Of a stretch of 64,000 nucleotides of DNA, positions 37,059-45,021 are shown in pieces (position 1 is the stretch's first letter; every line of letters starts with the position of its first letter). The DNA is from Pseudocoprococcus catus. GTDB lineage: Bacteria; Bacillota; Clostridia; Lachnospirales; Lachnospiraceae. The stretch spans positions 2,707,788 to 2,771,787 of the forward strand of contig NZ_LR698973.1 of assembly GCF_902381825.1 (NCBI RefSeq). Reading direction: 5' to 3'. A model generated the notes under the pieces. The model was not told where the DNA came from. It made no database searches and was given only the letters and a program-made list of their open reading frames with translations. The position numbers and the translations under genes are program-made.

Positions 37059-37898
37059 ATGGCAAAGAAAACAATTATCACAGCAGCAGTAACAGGCGCA
37101 TGGCCTAAGAAAGAAAATAATCCTAATGTACCGATGACACCATCAGAAATCGCTGATGACGTATATGCTTGCTGGAAAGCAGGTGCAGCCATCGCTCATC
37201 TTCATATGAGAGATGACAATGGCAACGGTACAATGGATAAAAATAAATTTATCGAAACAGTGAACCTGATCCATGAAAGATATCCGGACTGCGATATCAT
37301 CCTGAACCTGACAACATCCGGTGACATCTATGCAACAGATGATACACGTCTTGAACATGTTCAGATTCTGAAACCTGAGATGGCTTCTTATGACTGTGGT
37401 TCCATGAACTGGTTAAATGCCAGCCTCTTCATCAACAGCCCTGCATTCCTTGAGAGATGCGGTAAACTGTTCCAGGAACTGAATGTTAAACCTGAAATCG
37501 AAGCTTTCGATCCTGGTATGATCGCAAATGCAGCTTACTATCTGAAGAAAGGTGTTCTGAAAGCACCATTACACTTCCAGTTCTGCATGGGCTGCGCAAA
37601 CGGTATTCCTGGTTCCGTTAAGAACCTTGTATTCATGAAGGAAACAATGGATCAGCTTTGCCCGGGTTCTACATGGTCTACATTCGGTGTTGGACATTCC
37701 GCAATGAAAATTATGTATGCAGCAGTTGCTTTGGGCGGCCACATCCGTGTCGGTATGGAAGACAACGTTATGTACTCCAAAGGTGTTCTTGCTGACAGCA
37801 ATGCACAGTTCGTTGAAAGAGCTGCCCGTGTGATCAGAGAATACGGCAACGAAGTTGCTACACCGGCTGAAGCGCGTGAAATCCTTGGTTTAAAGTAA
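37059..37898 (+). CDS. BKACE (beta-keto acid cleavage enzyme, DUF849 family)
   Basis: TIM-barrel protein of 279 residues. The family transfers acetyl-CoA onto a beta-keto acid, giving acetoacetate and a new acyl-CoA (the founding member cleaves 3-keto-5-aminohexanoate in lysine fermentation). Visible: AGAAIAHLHMRDDNG, with the zinc-binding His-x-His, and LNLTTSGD, EIEAFDPGMIANA, FGVGHSAMKIM, GGHIRVGMEDN. Substrate specificity across the family is diverse. As last gene of the operon it implies the imported compound becomes a beta-keto acid. Confidence 0.9.
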   Translation: MAKKTIITAAVTGAWPKKENNPNVPMTPSEIADDVYACWKAGAAIAHLHMRDDNGNGTMDKNKFIETVNLIHERYPDCDIILNLTTSGDIYATDDTRLEHVQILKPEMASYDCGSMNWLNASLFINSPAFLERCGKLFQELNVKPEIEAFDPGMIANAAYYLKKGVLKAPLHFQFCMGCANGIPGSVKNLVFMKETMDQLCPGSTWSTFGVGHSAMKIMYAAVALGGHIRVGMEDNVMYSKGVLADSNAQFVERAARVIREYGNEVATPAEAREILGLK

Positions 37899-37933
37899 AA
37901 ATAAATTTGGCAGGACTTTTAAGTCCTATGAAC

Positions 37934-37990
37934 AAAAACACTTTGTACACTTATATGCATAACTGCGAAAAAGTGTGGCAGAGTGTTTTT
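37934..37990 (+). terminator. Terminator of the symporter-BKACE operon
   Basis: AAAAACACT (37934-37942) pairs with AGTGTTTTT (37982-37990), and inner ACACTT/AAGTGT bases can also pair. A smaller hairpin AGGACTT/AAGTCCT precedes it. Confidence 0.7.
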
Positions 37991-38083
37991 GTATGCGAGA
38001 AAATGCTATTGTATCCATGGCTTTTTGATAGTAAAATGATGGAGAAGAGTATATTTTGAATAGAAACTTTTTGGAGGATACAT

Positions 38084-38548
38084 ATGCTGACGATTGTTTA
38101 TGGAGATGCCGAAAACAGCATTTATAATACAAGTGTATATTTTAAAAATTCATATGAGTCAGAATGGTTTGATTCGGAGTTGGCGAAGGAGATAGTCAGA
38201 GATGTAGATCATTCGGATGTGTTGAGTGGTGAATGTATTCAAAGTCCTGTTTTGGGTCAGATACCGCCGGAACGTTTGTCGGGAGGTGTAAAAACATTGC
38301 TGTTGATGCTCAATGAGCCGGACAAAATTTTTAATGCATCTACTTGCGGAGACAATTGTGCAAAGTGGATATTGGAGATAGGAAAAAGACAGGATATAAC
38401 AATTAATCTTAGACATATGATGGATTTTGGTATGAATACAAGATTCGATATTGTTATAAAAAATGGCGGCGAGGTTGTACATTCTATGAAAGAATTAATC
38501 CCTGTAGCCAGTCAGTATTTAAATGCCATGAGACAGGAGCAGGACTGA
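38084..38548 (+). CDS. DUF4869 protein
   Basis: Protein of 154 residues matching DUF4869: LTIVYGD at the start, NTSVYFKNSYESEWF, SPVLGQIPPERLSGGVKTLLLML, and FNASTCGDNCAKWIL. No catalytic function is established for this family. Its stop is immediately followed by the ATG of the P-loop gene, so the two are co-translated. The pair is markedly more AT-rich than neighbouring operons, suggesting recent acquisition. GGAGG precedes ATG 38084. Confidence 0.8.
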   Translation: MLTIVYGDAENSIYNTSVYFKNSYESEWFDSELAKEIVRDVDHSDVLSGECIQSPVLGQIPPERLSGGVKTLLLMLNEPDKIFNASTCGDNCAKWILEIGKRQDITINLRHMMDFGMNTRFDIVIKNGGEVVHSMKELIPVASQYLNAMRQEQD

Positions 38549-39520
38549 ATGAAGGGTGCACATAGAGTAATTGTAGAAACGAAGAAAATAAAATATGATT
38601 TTGTTGTAAAAAGAAATATTACGATTCTGACCGGAGACAGTGGTTCTGGAAAAACGGTGTTGATTGATTACATTCGTGATTATAGACGATATGGGGCTGA
38701 CAGCGGTGTTTTTGTGTCTTGTGATTGTGATTGCAGAACCTTGGATAACGAAGATTGGGAACGTCAATTAGAAGAAATTACAGGAAGCATTGTATTTATT
38801 GATGAAGGTAATCGCTTTTTACCTACACAGAGGTTTGCAGAGCTTGTACAGCAATCTGATAATTATTTTGTAATTGCGACGAGGGAAAAACTTCCTATGT
38901 TGCCATATAGTATTAAAGAAATTTATGGTTTTCGTGAATCTGGAAAGTTTCGACATACAAAGCAGAAGTATAATGAAATTTATCATTTATATGGAGAGAT
39001 ATCAAATTCAGACAGTATTGAGCCGGAATATGTCATAACAGAAGATTCTAATTCCGGTTTTGATTTTTTTTCTTCGCTATCGGCTGAAAAACATATTAAT
39101 TGTATTTCAGCTAATGGAAAATCAAATATTATCAAAAGATTACAGGAGGAAAAGATTTGTGGAACAGTACTGGTTATCGTAGATGGGGCAGCTTTTGGAT
39201 CAGAAATGAGGGATGTTAGCAAATATCTGGAAGCTGAAAAAAATATCGTATTGTATGCACCAGAATCCTTTGAGTGGCTGCTTCTAGCGTCAAATACAAT
39301 TCCACACTTAAATGTATCAGCTATTTTGGAGCAGCCGGAAAATTATATAGACAGTGCTAAATATATCAGCTGGGAAAGATATTTTATAGATTTACTCATA
39401 GATAGTACAAAGGATAGTCCATTATGGCGATATGCCAAGAAAAAATTACCAGCTATTTATTCGTCACCGAAAGTTATAAAAACTGTAAAGAAAGTAATGA
39501 AATTAATTGTTTGGGATTAA
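38549..39520 (+). CDS. P-loop ATPase partner of DUF4869
   Basis: Protein of 323 residues with Walker A TGDSGSGKT (residues about 28-36), Walker B GSIVFIDEG followed by NRFLP, and a sensor-like FVIATREKLP. The C-terminal half (residues about 170-323) matches no family I recognise. It is AT-rich and ends in a terminator at 39571. The gene pair recurs in gut Firmicutes in my recollection; whether it is a defence or regulatory module is not known. Confidence 0.65.
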   Translation: MKGAHRVIVETKKIKYDFVVKRNITILTGDSGSGKTVLIDYIRDYRRYGADSGVFVSCDCDCRTLDNEDWERQLEEITGSIVFIDEGNRFLPTQRFAELVQQSDNYFVIATREKLPMLPYSIKEIYGFRESGKFRHTKQKYNEIYHLYGEISNSDSIEPEYVITEDSNSGFDFFSSLSAEKHINCISANGKSNIIKRLQEEKICGTVLVIVDGAAFGSEMRDVSKYLEAEKNIVLYAPESFEWLLLASNTIPHLNVSAILEQPENYIDSAKYISWERYFIDLLIDSTKDSPLWRYAKKKLPAIYSSPKVIKTVKKVMKLIVWD

Positions 39521-39570
39521 GTTAAGCTTCAATATAAAAAAGTTGACAGAGCCTTTGAGCTCCGGGAAAG

Positions 39571-39622
39571 AACTCTGATCCACTGATATGCATGATGGCA
39601 TAAAAGTGCGTCAGAGTTTTTT
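39571..39622 (+). terminator. Terminator of the DUF4869/ATPase pair
   Basis: AACTCTGA (39571-39578) pairs with TCAGAGTT (39611-39618), with inner CACT/AGTG and ATGC/GCAT stems, followed by TTTT. Confidence 0.85.
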
Positions 39623-39685
39623 GTAAAAAAAGATAAAGAAATTGATTTTGAAGGAAGGTGCTTCATTGTCGATTTCTTTTTTTTG

Positions 39686-39765
39686 TCGCAATATTGCGAA
39701 AATGCAGTGGAAAGCCAGAAAAAATGGTTATTTTTATATCAGAGTTGTCAGTCGCAATATAACGA
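39686..39765 (+). promoter_or_regulatory. Enhancer-type palindromes upstream of the crotonase operon
   Basis: TCGCAATATTGCGA (39686-39699) is a perfect palindrome. TCGCAATATAACGA (39752-39765) is a near copy 66 bases downstream, inside AGTCG...CGACT. They lie about 165-240 bases upstream of the sigma-54 promoter, the usual position of activator sites. The rest of 39623-39926 holds no gene that I can see. Confidence 0.6.
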
Positions 39766-39926
39766 CTGAGGTGCAATGACGCGACTAAACGGCAATGAAA
39801 AGGGAATATAATAGCCAGAAGAGCAAAAATCAGAAATAAAATGCATTATATATACGATAAAAACCTGCGAAAATGATAAAAATTGACAAAAAAGGCTGCT
39901 TGTCAACCTGTTATTTATTTATTTAA

Positions 39927-39944
39927 TTGGCACAGCCTTTGCTT
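39927..39944 (+). promoter_or_regulatory. Sigma-54 promoter of the crotonase operon
   Basis: TTGGCAC-N5-TTGCTT, a near-perfect -24/-12 promoter with GG at 39929-39930 and GC at 39941-39942, 55 bases before the first gene. Confidence 0.9.
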
Positions 39945-39998
39945 TATATTTAGGCATAAGAAATACAGGTTCATAACAGATAAAGGGAGGAAAAAGGG

Positions 39999-40805
39999 AT
40001 GAAACATGAAATTCAGATGCTCAGTGAACAGTTACAGAATGTCAGACTGGAAGTAGAAGGTGCAATTGCAATTGTGACGATGGCGCGTCCAAAGGCAATG
40101 AACGCTTTGAATAATCAGACATTGGGCGAGTTGGAAAGCCTGTTTGACTATTTCAAGAAGGACAAGGACATTCTCGGTGTGATCATCACAGGCGAGGGCA
40201 AGGCTTTTGTAGCCGGTGCGGATATCAGTCAGATGAACGGTTACAACGCAGAGCAGGGAAGAGAATATGCCGACTATGCGCAGTCTATTTTCAACAAGAT
40301 CGAGGCACTTGAGAAACCGGTTATTGCAGCGGTTAATGGCTATGCTCTCGGCGGCGGATGCGAGCTTTCCATGAGCTGTGATATCCGAATCGCTTCTGAC
40401 AAGGCTGTTTTTGGTCAGCCGGAAGTAAATCTTGGTGTTATTCCTTGCTTTGGCGGTACACAGCGTTTGTCAAGACTGGTGGGCACGGGTATTGCCAAAG
40501 AGCTGATTTACACAGCCAGAAATGTGAAGGCTGAAGAAGCAAAATTAATCGGTCTGGTGAATAAAGTTGTACCTGCAGAGTCTCTGCTGGATGAAGCAAA
40601 AGCTATGATGCAGACAATTTTATCCAAGGCACCTCTGGCAGTCAGATATGCGAAGATTGCTATTAATGAAGGAATTCAGATGGATCTGTATCGCGGTCTT
40701 GAATTAGAAAAAGATGTGTGTGCATTAACATTTGGTTCAGATGATTCAAAAGAAGGTATGTCTGCATTTCTGGAAAAACGTCCGGCTGTTTTCCAGAATA
40801 AATAG
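39999..40805 (+). CDS. Enoyl-CoA hydratase / crotonase family
   Basis: Crotonase of 268 residues. The oxyanion-hole segments are GKAFVAGADIS and YALGGGCELSMSCDI. Catalytic glutamates are seen in GGGCELS and FGQPEVNLG. It hydrates a trans-2-enoyl-CoA to the 3-hydroxy form or the reverse. Gene order (crotonase, permease, CoA-transferase, acyl-CoA dehydrogenase) resembles carnitine-type cai pathways but with a GntP transporter. Confidence 0.9.
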   Translation: MKHEIQMLSEQLQNVRLEVEGAIAIVTMARPKAMNALNNQTLGELESLFDYFKKDKDILGVIITGEGKAFVAGADISQMNGYNAEQGREYADYAQSIFNKIEALEKPVIAAVNGYALGGGCELSMSCDIRIASDKAVFGQPEVNLGVIPCFGGTQRLSRLVGTGIAKELIYTARNVKAEEAKLIGLVNKVVPAESLLDEAKAMMQTILSKAPLAVRYAKIAINEGIQMDLYRGLELEKDVCALTFGSDDSKEGMSAFLEKRPAVFQNK

Positions 40806-40811
40806 CAGTTG

Positions 40812-40827
40812 GCAGGAATTCGGATAA
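40812..40827 (+). repeat. Intergenic direct repeat, copy 1
   Basis: GCAGGAATTCGGATAA, identical to 43612-43627. Both copies lie just after a gene of the same operon and are followed by a GTCTG...GCAGA segment. Confidence 0.6.
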
Positions 40828-40912
40828 GAGACATGTCTGCGAAGCAGATTCGGATTTTGAATCGGGACTTACAGAGAGTTCTTGAATATAAAGGGATAAA
40901 GGGGAGGAAATT

Positions 40913-42235
40913 ATGTCAGGAGCAGAAATACTCAGTTTAGTTGGTATTATTATTGGCCTGGCGGTACTGGTAGTACTTGTTATGAAAGGCATCAATATTT
41001 ATGTTGTTGCATTTATTGCGAGTATTATCGTGGCTGTTTTCGGTCGAATGAATTTATATGAAGCATTAAAAACAGATTACATGGCGTCATTCGCATCTTT
41101 CGTCCAGAATTACTGGCTGATATTCTTAACGGGTGCGTTGATGGGTAAGATTTATGAGATCACCAATGGTGCAAAATCCATTGCCCGTGTCATTGTCAAA
41201 TTATTCGGTAAGAAATACGCATTGGTTTCGATTCCGCTTGCCTGTGGTATTCTTGCCTATGGTGGTGTCAGCGTTTACGTTGTATCATTTGCGGTTTTCC
41301 CGATTGCACTTGAAGTTTTCCATGAAGCAGATTTACCGAGAAATTATATTCCGGCAGCGCTTTGCTTCGGATGCTCTACTTTTGCGATGGTAGCTCCTGG
41401 TGCGCCTCAGATTCAGAATGCCATTCCGTCATCTGCAGTTGGCGAAGACTTGATGGCAGGTATGGTTGTTGGTTTCATTTCCTGTGGTGTCATTCTGGTT
41501 GTGGGCTGTTTTGCTCTGATGCGTATGGTTGCAGCACAGAAGGCCAAAGGTGCATCATTCATTGCTAAACCGATGGATGTATTCAGCGATGAAGATACAA
41601 AGCTGCCGCATCCGCTGATTGCTTTTATTCCATTAATTGTCACAATTATTCTGATCAATGTGAAGATTAATGGACAGGTTATCTGTCAGCTTGAGACAGG
41701 TGTTCTGGCAGGTTCTGTTCTGGCACTGATCATGATGTGGAAATATCAGGATCCGAGCAAATTGCTGGGACATGTAGGTGACACATGCAAATCTTCTTTA
41801 AATGCAATCTGCAACACATCAGCAGTTGTTGCTTTCGGCGGTGTTGTCAAACTGGCACCGGCTTTCGCAGCAGTTGTTAATGCGATGTTAAATATTCCTG
41901 GACCGAAGATTCTGAGTCTTGCGATTGCAACAACCGTACTGGCAGGTATCTGCGGTTCTGCATCCGGTGGCTGTGGTATTGCATCTCCGCTGTTAGGACC
42001 TGCATTTGTCAATATGGGTATTCCGGCGGGTGTTGTTGCCAGAACAATTTCTATTTCTTCAGCGGCTCTGGATTCACTGCCGCATAACGGTTACATTGTA
42101 ACAGTCTGCAACGGTTTATGTAATGAAACACATAAAGACTGCTATAAACCTGTATTTGTAGTTACTGTATTGGTGCCATTTATCGGTACATTAGTTGCAG
42201 TTGCACTGTTTTCAATGTTCCCGAATTTACCATAA
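40913..42235 (+). CDS. GntP-family organic acid permease
   Basis: Membrane protein of 440 residues with about 12 hydrophobic segments, a GntP-like N-terminus and a glycine-rich inverted loop (LAGICGSASGGCGIASPLLGP). GntP-type permeases import gluconate, hydroxybutyrate and other hydroxy acids with protons. GGGGAGG precedes ATG 40913. It presumably imports the substrate that the CoA-transferase activates. Confidence 0.85.
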   Translation: MSGAEILSLVGIIIGLAVLVVLVMKGINIYVVAFIASIIVAVFGRMNLYEALKTDYMASFASFVQNYWLIFLTGALMGKIYEITNGAKSIARVIVKLFGKKYALVSIPLACGILAYGGVSVYVVSFAVFPIALEVFHEADLPRNYIPAALCFGCSTFAMVAPGAPQIQNAIPSSAVGEDLMAGMVVGFISCGVILVVGCFALMRMVAAQKAKGASFIAKPMDVFSDEDTKLPHPLIAFIPLIVTIILINVKINGQVICQLETGVLAGSVLALIMMWKYQDPSKLLGHVGDTCKSSLNAICNTSAVVAFGGVVKLAPAFAAVVNAMLNIPGPKILSLAIATTVLAGICGSASGGCGIASPLLGPAFVNMGIPAGVVARTISISSAALDSLPHNGYIVTVCNGLCNETHKDCYKPVFVVTVLVPFIGTLVAVALFSMFPNLP

Positions 42236-42278
42236 ACATAACACTAAAAAATACATAAAGCATATAAGGTGCTGACGA

Positions 42279-42318
42279 CTGTTCAGGGCTGACTCCCTCC
42301 ATATTTTGCCTTGAACAG
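42279..42318 (+). other. Intergenic hairpin
   Basis: CTGTTCAGGGC (42279-42289) pairs with GCCTTGAACAG (42308-42318). No T run follows. It may set relative expression within the operon, and its arms resemble the repeat at 22990-23066. Confidence 0.5.
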
Positions 42319-42362
42319 GGTTAATGGGGGAGTATTAAAAATAATGATCGGAGGAAATAAAA

Positions 42363-43604
42363 ATGTTTAAACCATTAGAAGGTGTCAAAGTCATAGATTT
42401 AACTTATTTCGTAGCAGGTCCTGGTGCAGCAAAGATTCTTGCAGACTGGGGTGCAGATGTTATTAAAGTCGAACCGTCTTTTGGTGATCCGGGACGCGGC
42501 ACCGGCGGTACAATGAATGATCCGACAGAAAAGGATTGCAATCCTTTCTATACAGCCTATAATGCAAATAAGAGAGGCCTTTCTCTTAACCTGAAGGCAC
42601 AGGAAGGTAAGGATATTCTGGACAAATTGCTTGAGACAGCTGATGTTTTCATTACAAGTTACCGTACAGGCGCACTTGTCAGATTAGGTCTGGATTATGA
42701 CACATTAAGCAAGAAGCATCCGCATATTATCTGGGCACAGATCAACGGATTTGGTGATTTTGGTCCGGCGAAGGACAATCCAGGTTTTGATACCGTTGCT
42801 TTCTGGGCAAGATCCGGTGCCATGATCGATATTGCTGAGAAGAATACATCGCCAATCAATCCGCCAATCGGTTTTGGCGATGCAACAACAAGCTGCTCAT
42901 TATCCGGCGGTATCTGCGCAGCATTGTATCAGAAGCAGAAAACAGGCAAGGGATGCAAAGTTATGGTTTCTCTGTTCTCACAGGCAATCTGGAATAACAG
43001 TGCTTTGATCGTATCCACACAGTATGGTGATGAGTATCCGAAGACACGTCGCAATGCCGTATCGCCGGTCATTGATTCCTTCGAGTGTTCAGACGGCAAG
43101 TGGATTTTCCTGAGTATTCTTGAACCGGACAGATATTACAATGCTCTGATGGAAAAATGCCTTGACAGACCAGATCTGAAGGATGATCCTCGTTTTACAC
43201 CGGCAGCCAACGGCAAAGCCAATGCAGAAGAACTGATTGCAGTTATTTCTGAAGAATTTAAGAAACATACTCAGGATGAGATGGTAAGACGTTTGACAGC
43301 AGCTGATATTGCGCATGAAAGAATTCAGCATGTACAGGAAGTTCTGGATGATCCTCAGGCACTGGCGAATAAATATGTTGTGCCGGTTCAGAATTTGGAT
43401 GGTACATTTACCAAGCAGTCCATGTCACCGGTAAGATTTGCGGTGAAAGAACCGACATGCATCGAAGATATCGATCCTACCATTGAGTGCCAGGCACCGA
43501 TGGTAGGTCAGCATTCCGTTGAAATCCTCAAAGAGTACGGATATGATGATGCGGCAATCGAGAAACTGATGGCTTCAGGTGTTGTAACTGTAGACAAACT
43601 GTAA
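42363..43604 (+). CDS. CaiB/BaiF family (class III) CoA-transferase
   Basis: Protein of 413 residues: N-terminal GVKVIDLTYFVAGPGAAKILADWGADVIKVE, KRGLSLNLK, and the segment PGFDTVAFWARSGAM that carries the catalytic Asp forming the acyl anhydride. It moves CoA from an acyl-CoA donor to a free acid. In this operon it would activate the imported acid for dehydrogenation and hydration. GGAGG precedes ATG 42363. Confidence 0.92.
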   Translation: MFKPLEGVKVIDLTYFVAGPGAAKILADWGADVIKVEPSFGDPGRGTGGTMNDPTEKDCNPFYTAYNANKRGLSLNLKAQEGKDILDKLLETADVFITSYRTGALVRLGLDYDTLSKKHPHIIWAQINGFGDFGPAKDNPGFDTVAFWARSGAMIDIAEKNTSPINPPIGFGDATTSCSLSGGICAALYQKQKTGKGCKVMVSLFSQAIWNNSALIVSTQYGDEYPKTRRNAVSPVIDSFECSDGKWIFLSILEPDRYYNALMEKCLDRPDLKDDPRFTPAANGKANAEELIAVISEEFKKHTQDEMVRRLTAADIAHERIQHVQEVLDDPQALANKYVVPVQNLDGTFTKQSMSPVRFAVKEPTCIEDIDPTIECQAPMVGQHSVEILKEYGYDDAAIEKLMASGVVTVDKL

Positions 43605-43611
43605 TAGATGT

Positions 43612-43698
43612 GCAGGAATTCGGATAATCAATAGGACTTAGGCCGTATGCTGTCTGAGCAGATCCGAATTCCGCAGCATGACTCGCAGACGAGTCATG
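43612..43698 (+). repeat. Intergenic direct repeat, copy 2, with two RNA hairpins
   Basis: GCAGGAATTCGGATAA (43612-43627) repeats 40812-40827. GGAATTCGGAT (43614-43624) pairs perfectly with ATCCGAATTCC (43662-43672). Then CATGACTCG (43677-43685) pairs with CGAGTCATG (43690-43698) over a CAGA loop. Neither has a T tail, so they look like processing or stability elements. Confidence 0.6.
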
Positions 43699-43731
43699 AA
43701 ACTTAGATGAACAGAAAGGATGGGAAAACGT

Positions 43732-44871
43732 ATGGATTTTACTTACACAGAAGAACAGGAAATGGTCAGAGAGCTTGCGGCAACATTTGCAAAGAATTAT
43801 GTTGCACCGTTATCAGAGCAGATGGATATAGACAATACGATGCCGCATCATATTGCTGAGAAAATGGCTGAACTTGGTTTTATGGGCATTAATGTTCCTG
43901 AGGAATACGGCGGTGCCGGAATGGACGAAGTCAGCAAAGCACTTGTTATCATGGAAATTGCCAAAGTAGATGCATCGGTTGCAGAGCTGTTGGCAGTTCA
44001 CACACTGACAAATGATATTTTCCTGAAACGGGGAACAGAAGAACAGAAGAAGAAATATCTTGCTTTAGGCGCATCCGGAAAAGTTGGTGCATTTGCGTTA
44101 ACCGAACCGGGAGCAGGCTCAGATGCCAGTGCTGCAAAGACAAAAGCAATCTCCGATGGCGATGATTATATTATCAACGGCACAAAATGTTTTATCAGCA
44201 ACATGGGACCGGAAGAGGGTGATTATGTTGTACTGATTGCCCTGACAGATCCGTCAGCCGGCACAAAAGGTATGTCTGCCATTGTTGTGGACAGAAATAC
44301 ACCTGGTTTCAGCGTAGGAAAACTTGAGAATAAAATGGGTCTGCGCGGTGCCAATGTATCGGAATTAATCTTCCAGGATTGCCGTGTGCCAAAGAGCAAT
44401 CTCCTTGGCAAAGAAGGCGAAGGCTTCAAGATTGCCATGGCAGCCCTTGACGGCGGTCGTATCGGTATGGCTTCACAGGCGGTAGGTATTGCAGAAGGTG
44501 CGATTGATCTGGCAGTTGCTTATGCCAAAGAGCGTGTTCAGTTTAAGAAACCAATTTCTGCTAATCAGGGTATCCAGTGGTATTTTGCAGATATTGCAAC
44601 ATCCACGGAAGCAGCAAAGATGCTGACACTCCAGGCGGCTGATCTCAGACAGCGTGGACAGAATATCGGTAAGCTGGCTGCAATGGCCAAATATTATGCA
44701 TCCGAAAATGCTGTTACAGTGACCAATAAAGCACTGCAGATTCATGGCGGTTATGGTTACATGAAGGAATATGCCATTGAAAGAATGTATCGTGATGCGA
44801 GAATCACAACATTGTATGAGGGTACATCAGAAGTTCAGAAGATGGTTATTTCAAGAGCCGTTTTAAGCTAA
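43732..44871 (+). CDS. Acyl-CoA dehydrogenase
   Basis: Flavoprotein of 379 residues: the ALTEPGAGSDASA and CFISN FAD motifs, the C-terminal ALQIHGGYGYMKEYAIER signature, and YEGTSEVQKM with the catalytic base Glu. It introduces a trans-2 double bond into an acyl-CoA, or reduces it. ATG 43732 is used, behind AAAGGATGGG. No dedicated ETF genes are in the operon. Confidence 0.93.
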   Translation: MDFTYTEEQEMVRELAATFAKNYVAPLSEQMDIDNTMPHHIAEKMAELGFMGINVPEEYGGAGMDEVSKALVIMEIAKVDASVAELLAVHTLTNDIFLKRGTEEQKKKYLALGASGKVGAFALTEPGAGSDASAAKTKAISDGDDYIINGTKCFISNMGPEEGDYVVLIALTDPSAGTKGMSAIVVDRNTPGFSVGKLENKMGLRGANVSELIFQDCRVPKSNLLGKEGEGFKIAMAALDGGRIGMASQAVGIAEGAIDLAVAYAKERVQFKKPISANQGIQWYFADIATSTEAAKMLTLQAADLRQRGQNIGKLAAMAKYYASENAVTVTNKALQIHGGYGYMKEYAIERMYRDARITTLYEGTSEVQKMVISRAVLS

Positions 44872-44901
44872 AATGAATCTGAAATAGATGAAATAAAACA
44901 G

Positions 44902-44948
44902 AAGGAGTCATATGACATTGTTTATCAGATGTTGTATGACTCCTTTTT
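44902..44948 (+). terminator. Terminator of the crotonase operon
   Basis: AAGGAGTCATA (44902-44912) pairs with TATGACTCCTT (44935-44945), followed by T. Confidence 0.88.
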
Positions 44949-45021
44949 AAATTCGTGGTATAATGAAAAAATATACATCAGATGACATAAAAGAGAGGTA
45001 GTTTTTGGGAGGGCATGCTGA

